A DNA stretch of 58,166 bases from Lentimicrobiaceae bacterium (GCA_028697555.1 JAQVEX010000007.1:1-58166); one strand, 5' to 3'; numbered from the stretch's first letter, positions 8,960 to 18,434 are shown. Translations and numbers: made by a program. Notes: generated by a model not told the origin, from the sequence alone.

Positions 8960-9787
8960 TCAGTAATAAAGTACAAAAAACAGATAGCAGAAAACGAAAG
9001 GCATAGACATAATCATCGAGTCGAAACGGTCGAGTACACCGCCGTGTCCTGGTAGGAGTTTGCCGGAGTCTTTAACGTTTACACTTCTTTTAAATAATGA
9101 TTCCAAAAAATCGCCCATAACGGCAGTAATTGAAATTATTACTGATAATATTACCCACTGACAAGTGTTTAAAATACTGAAGTATTTGGATAATATGAGA
9201 GCCGTAATTATAGCAAAAAACGCACCACCAAGGCAACCTTCCCAGGTTTTTAGAGGCGATATTTCTACATCGACTTTATTTTTGCCGAATATCGAGCCGA
9301 TAATGTAAGCGCCGGAATCGTAAACCCATATAATAAAAAAGTAACCTAATATTAGAATTCTTTTTTCAAATACGGTTTCGCCGTTGTCTGTAAATAAAAA
9401 CAAACTCAAAGCCAATGGTATTGCGGTGTATATTATGCTAAACAATGCCGTAGATACATTTAGTATAGGATCTGTTTTTTTACGAAACAATTCTATTAAA
9501 ATGGCTGAAAAAGCTATAACAACTAATAATACTAATGCAGAATGCGAAAGTATTTTAAAAGCAACTAAGGCAATGAGTAGGTAGGTAATGCTTCCGAGTG
9601 TTAAAGATGATACAAGGCTGAAGTTAGGGTCTTTTACTTTTATGAGTTTTGAAAGTTCATATATCGCCGCAATCAAAACAAAGTACATAACTATGGCGTA
9701 GTATATTCTGCCTAACATTATGGAACCAACCATAATAACTACGAAGCATATAGCTGTAATTGTGCGTATTAAAAAATTCTTACTCAC
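8960..9787 (-). CDS. cdsA: Phosphatidate cytidylyltransferase
   Basis: The 275-residue integral membrane enzyme makes CDP-diacylglycerol from phosphatidate and CTP. About eight hydrophobic segments are seen. The signature region carries VYDSGAYIIGSIFGK, SPLKTWEG and LPGHGGVLDRFDS, the last with the family's catalytic GGxxDRxDS. The start is a GTG at 9787 overlapping the last 8 bases of the DUF2007 gene; no nearby ATG competes. It is the last gene of the rsfS-ftsH operon. Confidence 0.94.
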   Translation of the reverse strand: MSKNFLIRTITAICFVVIMVGSIMLGRIYYAIVMYFVLIAAIYELSKLIKVKDPNFSLVSSLTLGSITYLLIALVAFKILSHSALVLLVVIAFSAILIELFRKKTDPILNVSTALFSIIYTAIPLALSLFLFTDNGETVFEKRILILGYFFIIWVYDSGAYIIGSIFGKNKVDVEISPLKTWEGCLGGAFFAIITALILSKYFSILNTCQWVILSVIISITAVMGDFLESLFKRSVNVKDSGKLLPGHGGVLDRFDSMIMSMPFVFCYLFFVLYY

Positions 9788-9989
9788 TAAAATCGGGTAT
9801 TAAAGATTTTGCTTTTTCTTCAAATTCAGGCTGCACGTACAGTTCAATTTCACCAAATAGGTATGCCGAGTCCATTTTGTTAATATCGACACAGATAATA
9901 CCATTTTCATCCAAAATGTTTTTAATAATTTCTACTTCAACAATTTGGTTTGTGCAATATATCATTTTCCAGTCGTTTACATCGGTCAT
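9780..9989 (-). CDS. DUF2007 family small protein
   Basis: The 69-residue protein contains VYCTNQIVEVEIIKN-type text followed by LDENGI and ending in LYVQPEFEEKAKSLI. This is the pattern of DUF2007, a small ACT-like fold annotated as a putative signal-transducing protein. Its function is unknown. It lies 11 bp behind the LUD gene and overlaps cdsA by 8 bp, so translation is probably coupled. Confidence 0.82.
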   Translation of the reverse strand: MTDVNDWKMIYCTNQIVEVEIIKNILDENGIICVDINKMDSAYLFGEIELYVQPEFEEKAKSLIPDFSE

Positions 9990-10000
9990 ATGCTATTATT

Positions 10001-10636
10001 TTAATGATTTGCTTCAACAAGTATTAAAAACAGATTGTTAGGAGCAACCCCTTGATTTATAAACGTGTTACCTGTAGGATTTATAGAGCCTGTTCCGGTT
10101 ATAATTGTTAGTTGCGAATTGTCGAAACTTTTGTTTTGAGAAATTTCGGAAAACATTTGTGTCAGACTTTCGGCAAGCTGATTTGTATATGCCACAACCA
10201 CCAACGTATCGGGAATGGAAAATATTTTTGTTCCGTATTCTGATGATAGAACAATGCTTCCGGTTTGCGAGAGCAGGTATTTGCAATTTGTAATAGCGAC
10301 AAAACTACTATCGATTATTGAGTCGTCGTCGGTGTAGGTTGCCGAAATGCTGTTTAAAATGAACTGTATAGCCGGATGTTTGCATATCATTTTATCCCAA
10401 TTACATTCTTTAATAAGTCCTGCAAGAGCGGCTGTAAGTTCAACTTCCGACTCGCAATAAATAAAAACTCCTCCTAAGCTGTTGAATACTTCGGCAAAGT
10501 TAACGTCAATTATTTCGTGGCTCTTAGTATATACAGGAGTATCAATATCGAAGTGTTTAAACGGGTTGTCCGTCTTGTGTAGTAGCGCTTCTCTAATTTT
10601 TTTCAGAACTTTTTCTCTTGATGTACTTTCTTCCAT
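10001..10636 (-). CDS. LUD-domain protein (LutC/YkgG-like)
   Basis: The 211-residue protein has the LutC/DUF162 layout: an N-terminal helix with SREKVLKKIREAL, a central domain, and C-terminal blocks ALVITN-like, QTGSIVL, IITGTGS and VAPNNLFLILVE. In other bacteria LutC is part of the LutABC lactate-oxidation complex, but no LutA or LutB is nearby. In this Bacteroidetes context next to ftsH its real role is unknown. It sits 18 bp behind ftsH and 11 bp ahead of the DUF2007 gene. Confidence 0.85.
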   Translation of the reverse strand: MEESTSREKVLKKIREALLHKTDNPFKHFDIDTPVYTKSHEIIDVNFAEVFNSLGGVFIYCESEVELTAALAGLIKECNWDKMICKHPAIQFILNSISATYTDDDSIIDSSFVAITNCKYLLSQTGSIVLSSEYGTKIFSIPDTLVVVAYTNQLAESLTQMFSEISQNKSFDNSQLTIITGTGSINPTGNTFINQGVAPNNLFLILVEANH

Positions 10637-10654
10637 ATTGATTATTTTAGAAAA

Positions 10655-12727
10655 TTAGCTGTCGATGTTATTTGTATCGGATACATCTACTTTGGAAACA
10701 TCTTCAGAAGAATTTTGTTCCTTTTCGGAGATGTTATCGTCATCTTTTGCAACTGTGTCTTCAACTTTTGAATTTTCTTGTTCTTCTACTACTTCTGCTT
10801 CCTGTACTATATCTTCATCTTCATCAAAAGGTCTTTTTCCAAAAATTTCTTCCAAGTCGTCTCTGAAAATTACTTCTTTTTCCAAGAGTTTATTAGCGAG
10901 CATATCCAACTTTTCTCTGTTATCTGCTAAAATTTGTTTAGCTCTTTGATATGCTTCTTCAACCAATTTACTGATTTCTTGGTCGATGATTTTAGCGGTT
11001 TCTTCACTAAATGGTTTGTTAAAGCTATACTCTTGTTGCCCAGACGAGTCGTAGAAGCTCAAGTTGCCGATTTTTTCATTTAAACCGAAGTAAGCCACCA
11101 TAGCGTATGCTTGTTTGGTAACTTTCTCAAGGTCGTTAAGTGCACCCGTAGAAATTTCGCCAAATACCACTTCTTCGGCAGCTCTACCGCCAAGGGTAGC
11201 GGTAATTTCGTCGTACATTTGGTTGTAAGTTGTAAGCTGTCGTTCTTCGGGCAAGTACCAAGCTGCACCCAAAGCTTTTCCACGAGGTACAATGGTAACT
11301 TTAATGAGCGGATGAGCGTGTTCGCAAAGCCAGCTAACCGTAGCGTGTCCCGATTCGTGATATGCAATAACTCTTTTTTCCTTAGGCGAAATAATTTTAC
11401 TTCTTTTTTCAAGTCCGCCCACAATTCTATCGACTGCGTCAAGGAAGTCTTGCTTGCCTACGAAGTCTTTATTGGCTCTAGCGGCAATAAGAGCTGCTTC
11501 GTTGCACACATTTGCAATATCGGCACCTGAAAAGCCAGGGGTTTGTTTAGCCAAAAAGTTAATATCGACTGTATCGTCGGTTTTAATGCCTTTTGTATGA
11601 ACTTTAAAAATAGCTTTTCTTTCTTCAAGTTCGGGCAGTTCAATGTAGATTTGTCTGTCGAATCGTCCGGCACGTAGCAATGCCCTGTCTAGTACGTCGG
11701 CGCGGTTTGTGGCGGCAAGTATAATAACGCCTGTGTTGGTTTGAAAGCCGTCCATTTCGGTCAGCAATTGGTTCAGGGTGCTTTCTCTTTCATCGTTAGC
11801 TCCTGTCAACGAACTTCTGCCTCTGGCTCTGCCAACGGCATCAATCTCATCTATAAAAATGATGCTAGGAGCTTTTTCTTTTGCTTGTTTAAATAGGTCT
11901 CTAACCCTTGATGCACCGACTCCTACAAACATTTCAACAAAGTCGGAACCCGAAAGCGAAAAGAAAGGCACTTGTGCTTCGCCGGCAACTGCTTTGGCTA
12001 ACAAAGTCTTTCCCGTGCCCGGAGGTCCAACTAACAACGCACCTTTGGGTATTTTACCACCCAATCGTGTATATTTTTTCGGATTTTTCAGAAAATCCAC
12101 AATTTCCATAACTTCTATTTTTGCCTCTTCTAAGCCCGCAACATCGTTGAAGTTGATTTTTACACTTGTATCTTTATCAAATAGTTGAGCCTTTGATTTG
12201 CCGACGTTGAATATTGCACCTCCTCCGCCTCCGGCACCTCTGCTCATGTATCGCATAATAACTATCCATAGCACAATAATTATAACAAAGGGTAAAACAA
12301 TTGGAAGGAAGTCGCTGCCCCAACTCTTACGTGTTACGGCTATGGGATATATTACGGTTTCAAAACCTTCTTGTGCTTCTCTTACGTCTTTTTCAAAGTT
12401 TTCTACAGATGCAATTTGAATTTTGTACTGCGGGTTGCTTGTACTGTATTTCTTTTGCTTGCCATCTTCGCTGTATCTGCTTTTAGAAATACTATCTTTT
12501 TTTATAAATATTTCGGCGTATTCTTTGTTTACAAGAATTATTTTTTCAACATCCTTATCCTCGATAATACTTTTAAGTTCACCCCAACCAATATTTTCGG
12601 GGGCGTTGCCACCGGTATTTGTAAAAAAGAACGACAGAAAAACTGCAATCAGTACAAGGTATATCCAGTTTAAACTGAAATTGAATTTCTTTTTATTATT
12701 AGGTTTAAATTTATTGTCTTTTTTCAT
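10655..12727 (-). CDS. ftsH: ATP-dependent zinc metalloprotease FtsH
   Basis: The 690-residue membrane AAA+ protease degrades membrane and regulatory proteins. Transmembrane segments lie at about 21-37 and 140-158 around a periplasmic domain. The cytosolic part has Walker A GPPGTGKT (234-241), Walker B IIFIDEID (289-296), the second region of homology ending GRFDRQ, and the zinc site HESGH (457-461). The C-terminal ~60 residues are a low-complexity acidic tail rich in D, E, S and V, common in Bacteroidetes FtsH. It follows rsfS by 25 bp. Confidence 0.97.
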   Translation of the reverse strand: MKKDNKFKPNNKKKFNFSLNWIYLVLIAVFLSFFFTNTGGNAPENIGWGELKSIIEDKDVEKIILVNKEYAEIFIKKDSISKSRYSEDGKQKKYSTSNPQYKIQIASVENFEKDVREAQEGFETVIYPIAVTRKSWGSDFLPIVLPFVIIIVLWIVIMRYMSRGAGGGGGAIFNVGKSKAQLFDKDTSVKINFNDVAGLEEAKIEVMEIVDFLKNPKKYTRLGGKIPKGALLVGPPGTGKTLLAKAVAGEAQVPFFSLSGSDFVEMFVGVGASRVRDLFKQAKEKAPSIIFIDEIDAVGRARGRSSLTGANDERESTLNQLLTEMDGFQTNTGVIILAATNRADVLDRALLRAGRFDRQIYIELPELEERKAIFKVHTKGIKTDDTVDINFLAKQTPGFSGADIANVCNEAALIAARANKDFVGKQDFLDAVDRIVGGLEKRSKIISPKEKRVIAYHESGHATVSWLCEHAHPLIKVTIVPRGKALGAAWYLPEERQLTTYNQMYDEITATLGGRAAEEVVFGEISTGALNDLEKVTKQAYAMVAYFGLNEKIGNLSFYDSSGQQEYSFNKPFSEETAKIIDQEISKLVEEAYQRAKQILADNREKLDMLANKLLEKEVIFRDDLEEIFGKRPFDEDEDIVQEAEVVEEQENSKVEDTVAKDDDNISEKEQNSSEDVSKVDVSDTNNIDS

Positions 12728-12752
12728 ATAGTAAGATGTATTAGTTTAAGTA

Positions 12753-13106
12753 TTAATGTTGTTTTTGGGGAACATCAGCCCAAAGTTTTTCAATTTGATA
12801 GTATTGGCGTGAGCTTGGTTGAAAAACATGTACAACAACATCAAAGTAGTCGATTAGCACCCATTCCTTATTATCAAGACCTTCGGTATGAATGGCGTTT
12901 TCGTTTAAAAGTTTTTTAGCATTAATTTTAATTTCATCAACAATAGCATCAACTTGTGCTTTTGAATTTGCCGAGCAAATAACAAAGTATTTTGCAACTG
13001 AATTAGGTGTCTTTGAAAAATCTATGCTAACAATGTCGTCACCTTTTTTATTCTCAATACTTTGCACAATGTTGGTTAGTAATAATTCTGTTTTATCTTT
13101 ATTCAT
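12753..13106 (-). CDS. rsfS: Ribosome silencing factor RsfS
   Basis: The 117-residue protein binds ribosomal protein uL14 and blocks subunit joining when nutrients are scarce. The sequence shows the family pattern: IVSIDFSK, YFVICSANSKAQVDAI, GLDNKEWVLIDYFDVVVHVFQPSSRQYYQIEKLW. The ATG at 13106 is chosen; an in-frame TTG two codons upstream is less likely. It is the first gene of the operon with ftsH. A -7 box lies 36 bp upstream. Confidence 0.95.
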   Translation of the reverse strand: MNKDKTELLLTNIVQSIENKKGDDIVSIDFSKTPNSVAKYFVICSANSKAQVDAIVDEIKINAKKLLNENAIHTEGLDNKEWVLIDYFDVVVHVFQPSSRQYYQIEKLWADVPQKQH

Positions 13107-13141
13107 TAACAATAATTAAGTTTTACATTTTTATTCGAGTA

Positions 13142-13149
13142 CAAAGGTA
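13142..13149 (-). promoter_or_regulatory. -7 box (TACCTTTG) of the rsfS-ftsH-cdsA operon
   Basis: The minus strand reads TACCTTTG, an exact match to TAnnTTTG, 36 bp upstream of the rsfS start. It is the only such box in the rsfS-birA intergenic space facing this way. Confidence 0.6.
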
Positions 13150-13259
13150 GTATTTAATTCAGAACTATAAAATATTGGTTTTTTATTATTTTTATTTAAC
13201 AATTATTTATTAATCATTTATTTGTGAGAAAGGACGAAACTTTAAATGCAAATACTGAT

Positions 13260-13267
13260 TACTTTTG
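13260..13267 (+). promoter_or_regulatory. -7 box (TACTTTTG) of birA
   Basis: TACTTTTG lies 13 bp before the ATG at 13281. With the transcription start some 5 bases after the box, the leader would be under 10 bases. This also argues against the longer GTG-started reading from 13224. Confidence 0.55.
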
Positions 13268-13280
13268 TAAAAAAATATTT

Positions 13281-14027
13281 ATGTCTGATTTTGATTACAA
13301 TATAATAAGGTACGATACAATTGATTCCACAAATAATGAAGCCTGTCGTTTGATTGAGAGCGGAGGTATTGAAAAAACTACTGTTTTGATTTCCGATTTT
13401 CAAACGTCGGGAAAAGGTGCAGGAAGCAACAAGTGGGAAAGTGAAGAAGGTAAAAATTTAACGTTTACAGTTATTTTAAAACCCGATATTGCCATAGAAA
13501 AGCAGTTTTACATGAATAAGCTTCTTTCTGTTGCTTTGTGCGATTTCATTTCGGATAACGTTGAAGACGAAATAGTTACAATAAAGTGGCCCAACGATAT
13601 TTATGTTGGCAACAATAAGATTATAGGCATTTTGATAAAAAACTATATTTCCGACAACAAAATAAAATACTCGGTGTGGGGTGTTGGAATAAATATAAAT
13701 CAGGAAGTTTTTTTGAGCGATGCTCCAAACCCTATTTCGCTTAAGCAGATCACTCATAAAACCTACGACCTGAACGTGATGTTGCAGGAAGTTATGAAAC
13801 ATATTTTAAGCAATTATTCGCTTTTGTTTGCAGATAGATATGTTTACATAAACAACTTGTATCACGAAAACTTATACAAAACAAACTGTTTGCAAAAATT
13901 TAAAATTCAGGGGTCTGAGGTTATTGCCAGAGTAATGCGTGTAAACGAGTACGGACAATTGGAAATAGAATACGGCAGCAAGCTGCATCAATTTGATTTT
14001 AAAGAGATTGAGTGGGTTGTGGGTTAG
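13281..14027 (+). CDS. birA: Biotin-[acetyl-CoA-carboxylase] ligase
   Basis: The 248-residue enzyme attaches biotin to carboxyl-carrier proteins. It has YDTIDSTNNEA at the N-terminus, the biotinyl-AMP loop TSGKGAGSNKW, the KWPNDIYV motif and GVGININ. There is no N-terminal helix-turn-helix, so it is the non-regulatory single-domain type. The start is the ATG at 13281. A GTG at 13224 would add 19 residues with no family match and would overlap the -7 box. The last codons (WVVG and stop) are written in the heptad words of the following array. Confidence 0.93.
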   Translation: MSDFDYNIIRYDTIDSTNNEACRLIESGGIEKTTVLISDFQTSGKGAGSNKWESEEGKNLTFTVILKPDIAIEKQFYMNKLLSVALCDFISDNVEDEIVTIKWPNDIYVGNNKIIGILIKNYISDNKIKYSVWGVGININQEVFLSDAPNPISLKQITHKTYDLNVMLQEVMKHILSNYSLLFADRYVYINNLYHENLYKTNCLQKFKIQGSEVIARVMRVNEYGQLEIEYGSKLHQFDFKEIEWVVG

Positions 14028-14078
14028 TGTTGCGTGTTGCGTGGTGGTGATGAGAGATGAGTGATGAGAGATGAGTGA
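14011..14078. repeat. Heptad-word array 3 (GTGGGTT, GTTGCGT, ATGAGAG families)
   Basis: Words of 7 nt run without a break in register: GTGGGTT, GTGGGTT, AGTGTTG, CGTGTTG, CGTGGTG, GTGATGA, GAGATGA, GTGATGA. The first words form the last codons and stop of birA. The array runs into the first copy of the 214-bp repeat. Confidence 0.82.
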
Positions 14079-14284
14079 CGACATTTTCGGTCATTGAGTG
14101 CCGATATTGAGCGAAGCGAGATATCGGTGTATCGAAATGCCGAAAATAGTGGATTGATATTAGTGTCATTATTAATAGCCTGTCTTTAAAGGCACAGCAA
14201 TTAAATCTAATAATTTAGTCTAAGTGGTGAAAATGTTGGGACTTTTAGTCTTCGCCGCTCGCTTTGCAAAAGCGAGCGAGCATC
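14071..14284. repeat. 214-bp structured intergenic repeat, copy 1
   Basis: It is aligned gap-free with copy 2 at an offset of 299 bp, with about six substitutions in 214 (~97%). Its parts are: outer inverted repeat ATTTTCGG/CCGAAAAT, inner stem CCGATAT/ATATCGG around GAGCGAAGCG, a weaker hairpin around TCTTTAAAGG, and a terminal hairpin CGCTCGCTTT gca AAAGCGAGCG. Open frames in it are not conserved protein-like. Confidence 0.88.
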
Positions 14285-14378
14285 GGTTAGTGTTGCGTGT
14301 TGTATGGTTACGAGTTGCGTGGTTCGTGTTACGTGGTGGGTGATGGCTTGTCCCGAGTATTCGGGAGTGATGAGTGAC
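14285..14378. repeat. Heptad-word array 4 (GTTGCGT/GGTTACG family)
   Basis: Period-7 words GGTTAGT, GTTGCGT, GTTGTAT, GGTTACG, AGTTGCG, TGGTTCG, TGTTACG, TGGTGGG are followed by a CCCGA/TCGGG palindrome. It separates the two copies of the 214-bp repeat. Confidence 0.78.
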
Positions 14379-14583
14379 GACATTTTCGGTCATTGAGTGC
14401 CGATATTGAGCGAAGCGAGATATCGTTGTATCGAAATGCCGAAAATAGTGGATTGATAGGAGTGTCATTATTAATAGCCTGTCTTTAGAGGCACAGCAGT
14501 TAAATCTAATAATTTAGTCTAAGTGGTGAAAATGTTGGGACTTTTAGTCTTCGCCGCTCGCTTTGCAAAAGCGAGCGAGCGTC
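14370..14583. repeat. 214-bp structured intergenic repeat, copy 2
   Basis: Same length and organisation as copy 1. Differences include a G-to-T at the edge of the inner stem and two changes next to the TTTAAAG loop. The terminal CGCTCGCTTT/AAAGCGAGCG hairpin is perfectly kept. Confidence 0.88.
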
Positions 14584-14590
14584 GATGAGA

Positions 14591-14624
14591 TTCCCGACTC
14601 ATAACTAGCCCCCGCAACTCGTAA
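14591..14624. repeat. Short heptad-word array 5
   Basis: TCCCGACTC, ATAACTA, GCCCCCG, CAACTCG: reverse-complement words of the GAGT and GTTGCG families ending 1-2 bp before the terminator hairpin. Confidence 0.55.
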
Positions 14625-14625
14625 C

Positions 14626-14658
14626 AAAAAAAAGACTGCTTTTGGCAGTCTTTTTTTT
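14626..14658. terminator. Bidirectional terminator between birA and POT transporter
   Basis: GACTGC (14634-14639) and GCAGTC (14645-14650) pair around a 5-nt loop, with eight As before and eight Ts after. This is a textbook rho-independent hairpin readable from both strands, placed between convergent genes. Confidence 0.88.
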
Positions 14659-14676
14659 ATGATGAAACTTATTGCA

Positions 14677-16200
14677 TTACTTAGCAACTCGTTCTAACCA
14701 TTTGAGCATTACTAACATTGTAGTCATAGAGATTAGACATGCTACAACGAAAATCATCCATGTTGCCCATACCGGAATGCTATTGTAGAAAATAACACCG
14801 ATAAATAGAAGTTGATTTCCTAAAGCAGTAGCACTTAGCCATCCGCCTTGCATAATTCCTTGATATTTTGGAGGAGCAACTTTCGAAACGAAAGCAATGC
14901 CCAAAGGAGAAATAAACAGTTCGGCAACGGTTAAAACAAAATAAGTAATAATCAACAAGAATGGCGAAACACGTTCAGCTTCGGTTAGTCCGCCCTTTGC
15001 AATTCTTTCTGCAGCATCCGGCAATCCTATTGAACCTATTGTCATTATTCCAAATGCTAAAGCGGCAATTCCCATACCTATTGCAATTTTCTTAGGAGTA
15101 GATACTTCCCATCCTCTATTACGCATCCAACCGAATAGCCCGATGATTATAGGAGTAAGCGTAACAACAAAAATAGGATTAAATGCTTGGAACACTTCCG
15201 CCCCTTGTAAGGTAGTAAAGCCTAAGTTGATATTTATCATTTTTGTGTAGTCGCTGGCAAATAGTGTAAGTGTTTGTCCGTTTTGGTGGAACGAGAACCA
15301 GAAGAAAATAACAACGCCAAAAACAGCAAATAGAGCGTACATACGTTGTCTGATTTCTTTTACATCCATTTCAACTACGTTAGCATCTTGTTTTGTATCA
15401 GCAGATTTTAGTGAAGGATCTGGTAATTTCTTTTTGTTTGATACAAAAATTGCTAGAGAAATTAACATTGCAAATATTGCAATACCAAAAGAGTAGTGGT
15501 AGCCTTCCATAAAAACATTTAAATACTGGTTGGCAAAGACAGTTAAGTCGCCCGTTTTATCTCCTACTTGTACAGCCAATTCCGACAAACGCATTTGTGC
15601 GTCCGGTGCAATAGTGCCATTTAAATATTGGTTACAAAGTGCGGGTAAGTCAGCATCGAATTTAAATCCGTTGAATTGCACCCACCAGTTTCTTAAACCA
15701 ACTGCCATGATAGGAGCAAACATAGCACCCAAGTTGATAAACATGTAGAAGATTTGGAAACCTGTCTCACGTTTTTCGGCGTACTGAGGATTGTCGTAAA
15801 GCTGACCCACAACTGCTTGCAAGTTTCCTTTAAACAAACCGTTACCAAAAGCAATGGCAAACAGTCCGAAACAAGTATAAGCAAGAATTAAGGGGAAGTT
15901 TTTTACAGGCGTTTCAGTAGGAATTGCAATGAGGATATATCCAATCGTCATTAGCAACAAACCTGCCATAATTGTGTTTTTGTACTTTTTCGTTTTATCT
16001 GCGATTAATCCGCCAACTAATGCTAAGATGTAGATTAAAGCGTAGAAAACCGAATAAATAATAGCTCCTTCAGAGCCGGAAAATCCGAACTTATTGTTCA
16101 GAAACAGTAGCAAAATAGCCATCATTACGTAGAATCCAAAGCGTTCTCCCATGTTGGCTAAAGCTGCTGGAATTAGTCCTTTTGGTTGTCCTTTAAACAT
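14677..16200 (-). CDS. POT family proton-dependent oligopeptide transporter
   Basis: The 507-residue inner-membrane protein of the MFS superfamily has about 12-14 membrane segments. PTR2/POT family signatures are visible: GERFGFYVMMAILLLF near the N-terminus, LFKGNLQAVVGQLYD, and ETGFQIFYMFINLGAMFAPI. The N-terminal ERFGFY corresponds to the ExxERFxYY proton-coupling motif in reduced form. It probably imports di- and tripeptides, which suits a peptide-using organism. It is monocistronic, with its own -7 box upstream and a hairpin terminator downstream. Confidence 0.92.
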   Translation of the reverse strand: MFKGQPKGLIPAALANMGERFGFYVMMAILLLFLNNKFGFSGSEGAIIYSVFYALIYILALVGGLIADKTKKYKNTIMAGLLLMTIGYILIAIPTETPVKNFPLILAYTCFGLFAIAFGNGLFKGNLQAVVGQLYDNPQYAEKRETGFQIFYMFINLGAMFAPIMAVGLRNWWVQFNGFKFDADLPALCNQYLNGTIAPDAQMRLSELAVQVGDKTGDLTVFANQYLNVFMEGYHYSFGIAIFAMLISLAIFVSNKKKLPDPSLKSADTKQDANVVEMDVKEIRQRMYALFAVFGVVIFFWFSFHQNGQTLTLFASDYTKMININLGFTTLQGAEVFQAFNPIFVVTLTPIIIGLFGWMRNRGWEVSTPKKIAIGMGIAALAFGIMTIGSIGLPDAAERIAKGGLTEAERVSPFLLIITYFVLTVAELFISPLGIAFVSKVAPPKYQGIMQGGWLSATALGNQLLFIGVIFYNSIPVWATWMIFVVACLISMTTMLVMLKWLERVAK

Positions 16201-16246
16201 ATGAATTAAATTTAATTAGTAAATGATTGATTTCTTTTTTATCGGG

Positions 16247-16254
16247 CAAAGATA
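16247..16254 (-). promoter_or_regulatory. -7 box (TATCTTTG) of the POT transporter
   Basis: The minus strand reads TATCTTTG, an exact consensus match, 46 bp upstream of the start codon in the short gap after the HhH-barrel gene. Confidence 0.55.
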
Positions 16255-16282
16255 ACACAAATTTGATTGGTAGCGCAAAAGA

Positions 16283-18391
16283 TTAAAATTTTAATCGTAA
16301 TACAGCTTTAAAATCCGATTTGTTATTACCTTGAATTTCGGATAAGTCAGAACTTATTGTATGCCTGTCGTTGTAATGAGTTATAGCATATCTGAGCATG
16401 ACGGTTACGTTGCGGTTTAGGTCTGTTCTGAACATAGCGTAAAATCTGCTGCCATTGCCGTAAAATGAGGGTATTGAAAACGAATACGGAACATCGTTTT
16501 CGTAGGTATAAATTCTGGTGTCGTAAGAATCGGTATCAAATAAAACGTAACGCATATCTAAACGCCAATTTTTATTTGCAGGTTTTATTTGTATTCCCTG
16601 ATAAATCAGATGTCCAACTTCTTTACCCTTAGTTACCGAGTTTCGGTTTATAAATTCAAAACGATTTTGGACTTTCAGCCACGAAAGTAGTTGATAGTTG
16701 AACTGAATACGGTAATAGTCGCGGGAGATGGTGCCTATTTTGTTTAGTTTAAATTCGCTGCTGATGAAATTTTGTGGATTTATCATTTTTCTGTAGCTTC
16801 CGATAATTTCTCCACGTCTGGAAAACTCGTAAGTCAGCTGTGTAGCATATTCACTTCCTTTTGAAGGAGCATCAACGCGGTATTTCAGCCATTTGTACTC
16901 AAACATATCGGCGTAGGCACTAATTGTAACCTTATTTAGCGGAGTAGTTATAACTCCCAAGTACAAGCCGCTTTCGTTGGTGTTGTTGCCATTTTCGCCG
17001 AAGGCATTGCTTTTGGGATTAAAGTAATTTTTTTGGTAGTTTCGGAACACAGCCGACAGAGATATTTTTGGGTCGGGCGAAAACGAAGCACCTTGCAGAA
17101 AAGCCGTTCCTGCATCTAATTGATATGCAAATTCACCGTAGAGCGTAAGTTTTTTATATATCGTGCTATAATCAACGCCAAAGTATGTATTGTTTTCCAA
17201 CGATGGATAAAACTTTTTGTACAAAGCGGTGTTTTCAACAAAAGGCATGTTGTAGCTTAGGTTTAGTGCAGAGGCTCCAATATTCAAAGAATTAAATCTG
17301 TAAGTAACTCTTCCGCCTATGGCTTGCTCTTTTACAGAGTTTTTCTTGTTTATTTCGCCCAAAGTCCTGTGATATCCGGTTTCTTGAATAGACGAAATTC
17401 TTTGTTCTATATCTGCTAAGGAATCGGAAGTGATTATGCCTGCATCTTTTGGAGTATTACCATAAAAAACCGTAAACTCAAAATTCCCAAAACCCAATGT
17501 TGTTGCAGCACCACGCATAAATGTATATTCATTTGACGAGCTGTGCGGTTTTATTGGGTCGCCGTACCTGCGAGAAACCAAGCTGCCGTTCATTTTGCCC
17601 ATAGTAAAACCATTCCACATAACTAAGCCCTGTCCCAATTGCACTCTGTAATCGCCAATGGCAAGTTGTTTCACAAAGCCAACATCTTTAAGCATAAAAT
17701 GGAGTGAATAAAAGTCGAAGCCTTTTTTCAGAGTATCGTACTTGTGGAAGAGCGGTTCGCCCGCATCTTTTTCGGCAACAAAGCCGAAACGCAAATAGTT
17801 TTTGTAGTTGTATTGAGCCCTTATCAGAAGAGCATCGGGACTGCCTAAATAATATCTGTTTGGGTTTAAGGCAAATGTTGAATCGTTGAATTGTCGGTAG
17901 CCCTTTTGTTCTTGCAAAACACGTTGATAACGCATCAATATATTGGTTTTGCCGTATTTAAAAGCCCTTTTCAGACTAAATTTTTCGGGGACATATTCGG
18001 AAAGTGTAACGTAAGGACTGATTAGCATTATAAAATCATCGCTAAACCCTTCGATAGTTATAAGTTCAAAAAGTGAAGTGATATCGCCGTAATTTTGCTT
18101 GTATTCCTGTAAGTTTTTAATCTGCTGTTCGTTGAGCAGCGGTAGTCGGCGAAGTTCGCTTTCGTCTTTGGCGTTGAGGTTTACGGGATTATATTTTAAA
18201 TATTCGATATCCGTAACAAATTCGCTGAGGTCAACTTCGCTATCCAAACGTTCAATAATATTTTCCATTTGTTGTTCAATAGCGTCGTTTATAGGTGCCG
18301 ACTGAATTGTGTCGATTTCTTGCGAAAAAACCTTAGTTCCTGCCAACAGCAAAACAAACATCAATGAGAACAAGGGTATTATATTTTTCAT
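16283..18391 (-). CDS. Helix-hairpin-helix (ComEA-like) protein with predicted outer-membrane beta-barrel
   Basis: The protein has 702 residues from the ATG at 18391, which gives a clean signal peptide (MKNIIPLFSLMFVLLLAG...FSQ). An ATG at 18421 and a TTG at 18445 are alternatives. After an acidic linker comes a ~65-residue segment with two HhH-type motifs (NLNAKDESELRRLP, LQEYKQNYGDITSLFEL, ending SPYVTLSE), laid out like ComEA but with the glycine hairpins degenerate. The remaining ~550 residues alternate aromatic and polar positions and end in KAVLRLKF, a typical outer-membrane strand. The pairing with the upstream PorV-like gene (overlapping or 43 bp apart, depending on the start) suggests one unit. 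DNA binding is inferred from the motif only. Confidence 0.82.
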   Translation of the reverse strand: MKNIIPLFSLMFVLLLAGTKVFSQEIDTIQSAPINDAIEQQMENIIERLDSEVDLSEFVTDIEYLKYNPVNLNAKDESELRRLPLLNEQQIKNLQEYKQNYGDITSLFELITIEGFSDDFIMLISPYVTLSEYVPEKFSLKRAFKYGKTNILMRYQRVLQEQKGYRQFNDSTFALNPNRYYLGSPDALLIRAQYNYKNYLRFGFVAEKDAGEPLFHKYDTLKKGFDFYSLHFMLKDVGFVKQLAIGDYRVQLGQGLVMWNGFTMGKMNGSLVSRRYGDPIKPHSSSNEYTFMRGAATTLGFGNFEFTVFYGNTPKDAGIITSDSLADIEQRISSIQETGYHRTLGEINKKNSVKEQAIGGRVTYRFNSLNIGASALNLSYNMPFVENTALYKKFYPSLENNTYFGVDYSTIYKKLTLYGEFAYQLDAGTAFLQGASFSPDPKISLSAVFRNYQKNYFNPKSNAFGENGNNTNESGLYLGVITTPLNKVTISAYADMFEYKWLKYRVDAPSKGSEYATQLTYEFSRRGEIIGSYRKMINPQNFISSEFKLNKIGTISRDYYRIQFNYQLLSWLKVQNRFEFINRNSVTKGKEVGHLIYQGIQIKPANKNWRLDMRYVLFDTDSYDTRIYTYENDVPYSFSIPSFYGNGSRFYAMFRTDLNRNVTVMLRYAITHYNDRHTISSDLSEIQGNNKSDFKAVLRLKF

Positions 18392-18434
18392 ACGTCTTAA
18401 ATATTTTTGATGTAAGGACATACTAAAAGCTTTT

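Noticed and set aside
13224-13280. GTG start for birA adding 19 residues
   Set aside because: It overlaps a -7 box and the extra residues do not resemble BirA.
14220-14468. 82-residue open frame on the minus strand (and a similar one at 33162-33443)
   Set aside because: Both are translations of the structured repeat and arrays (His/Thr/Asn-rich text); no start signals or family likeness.
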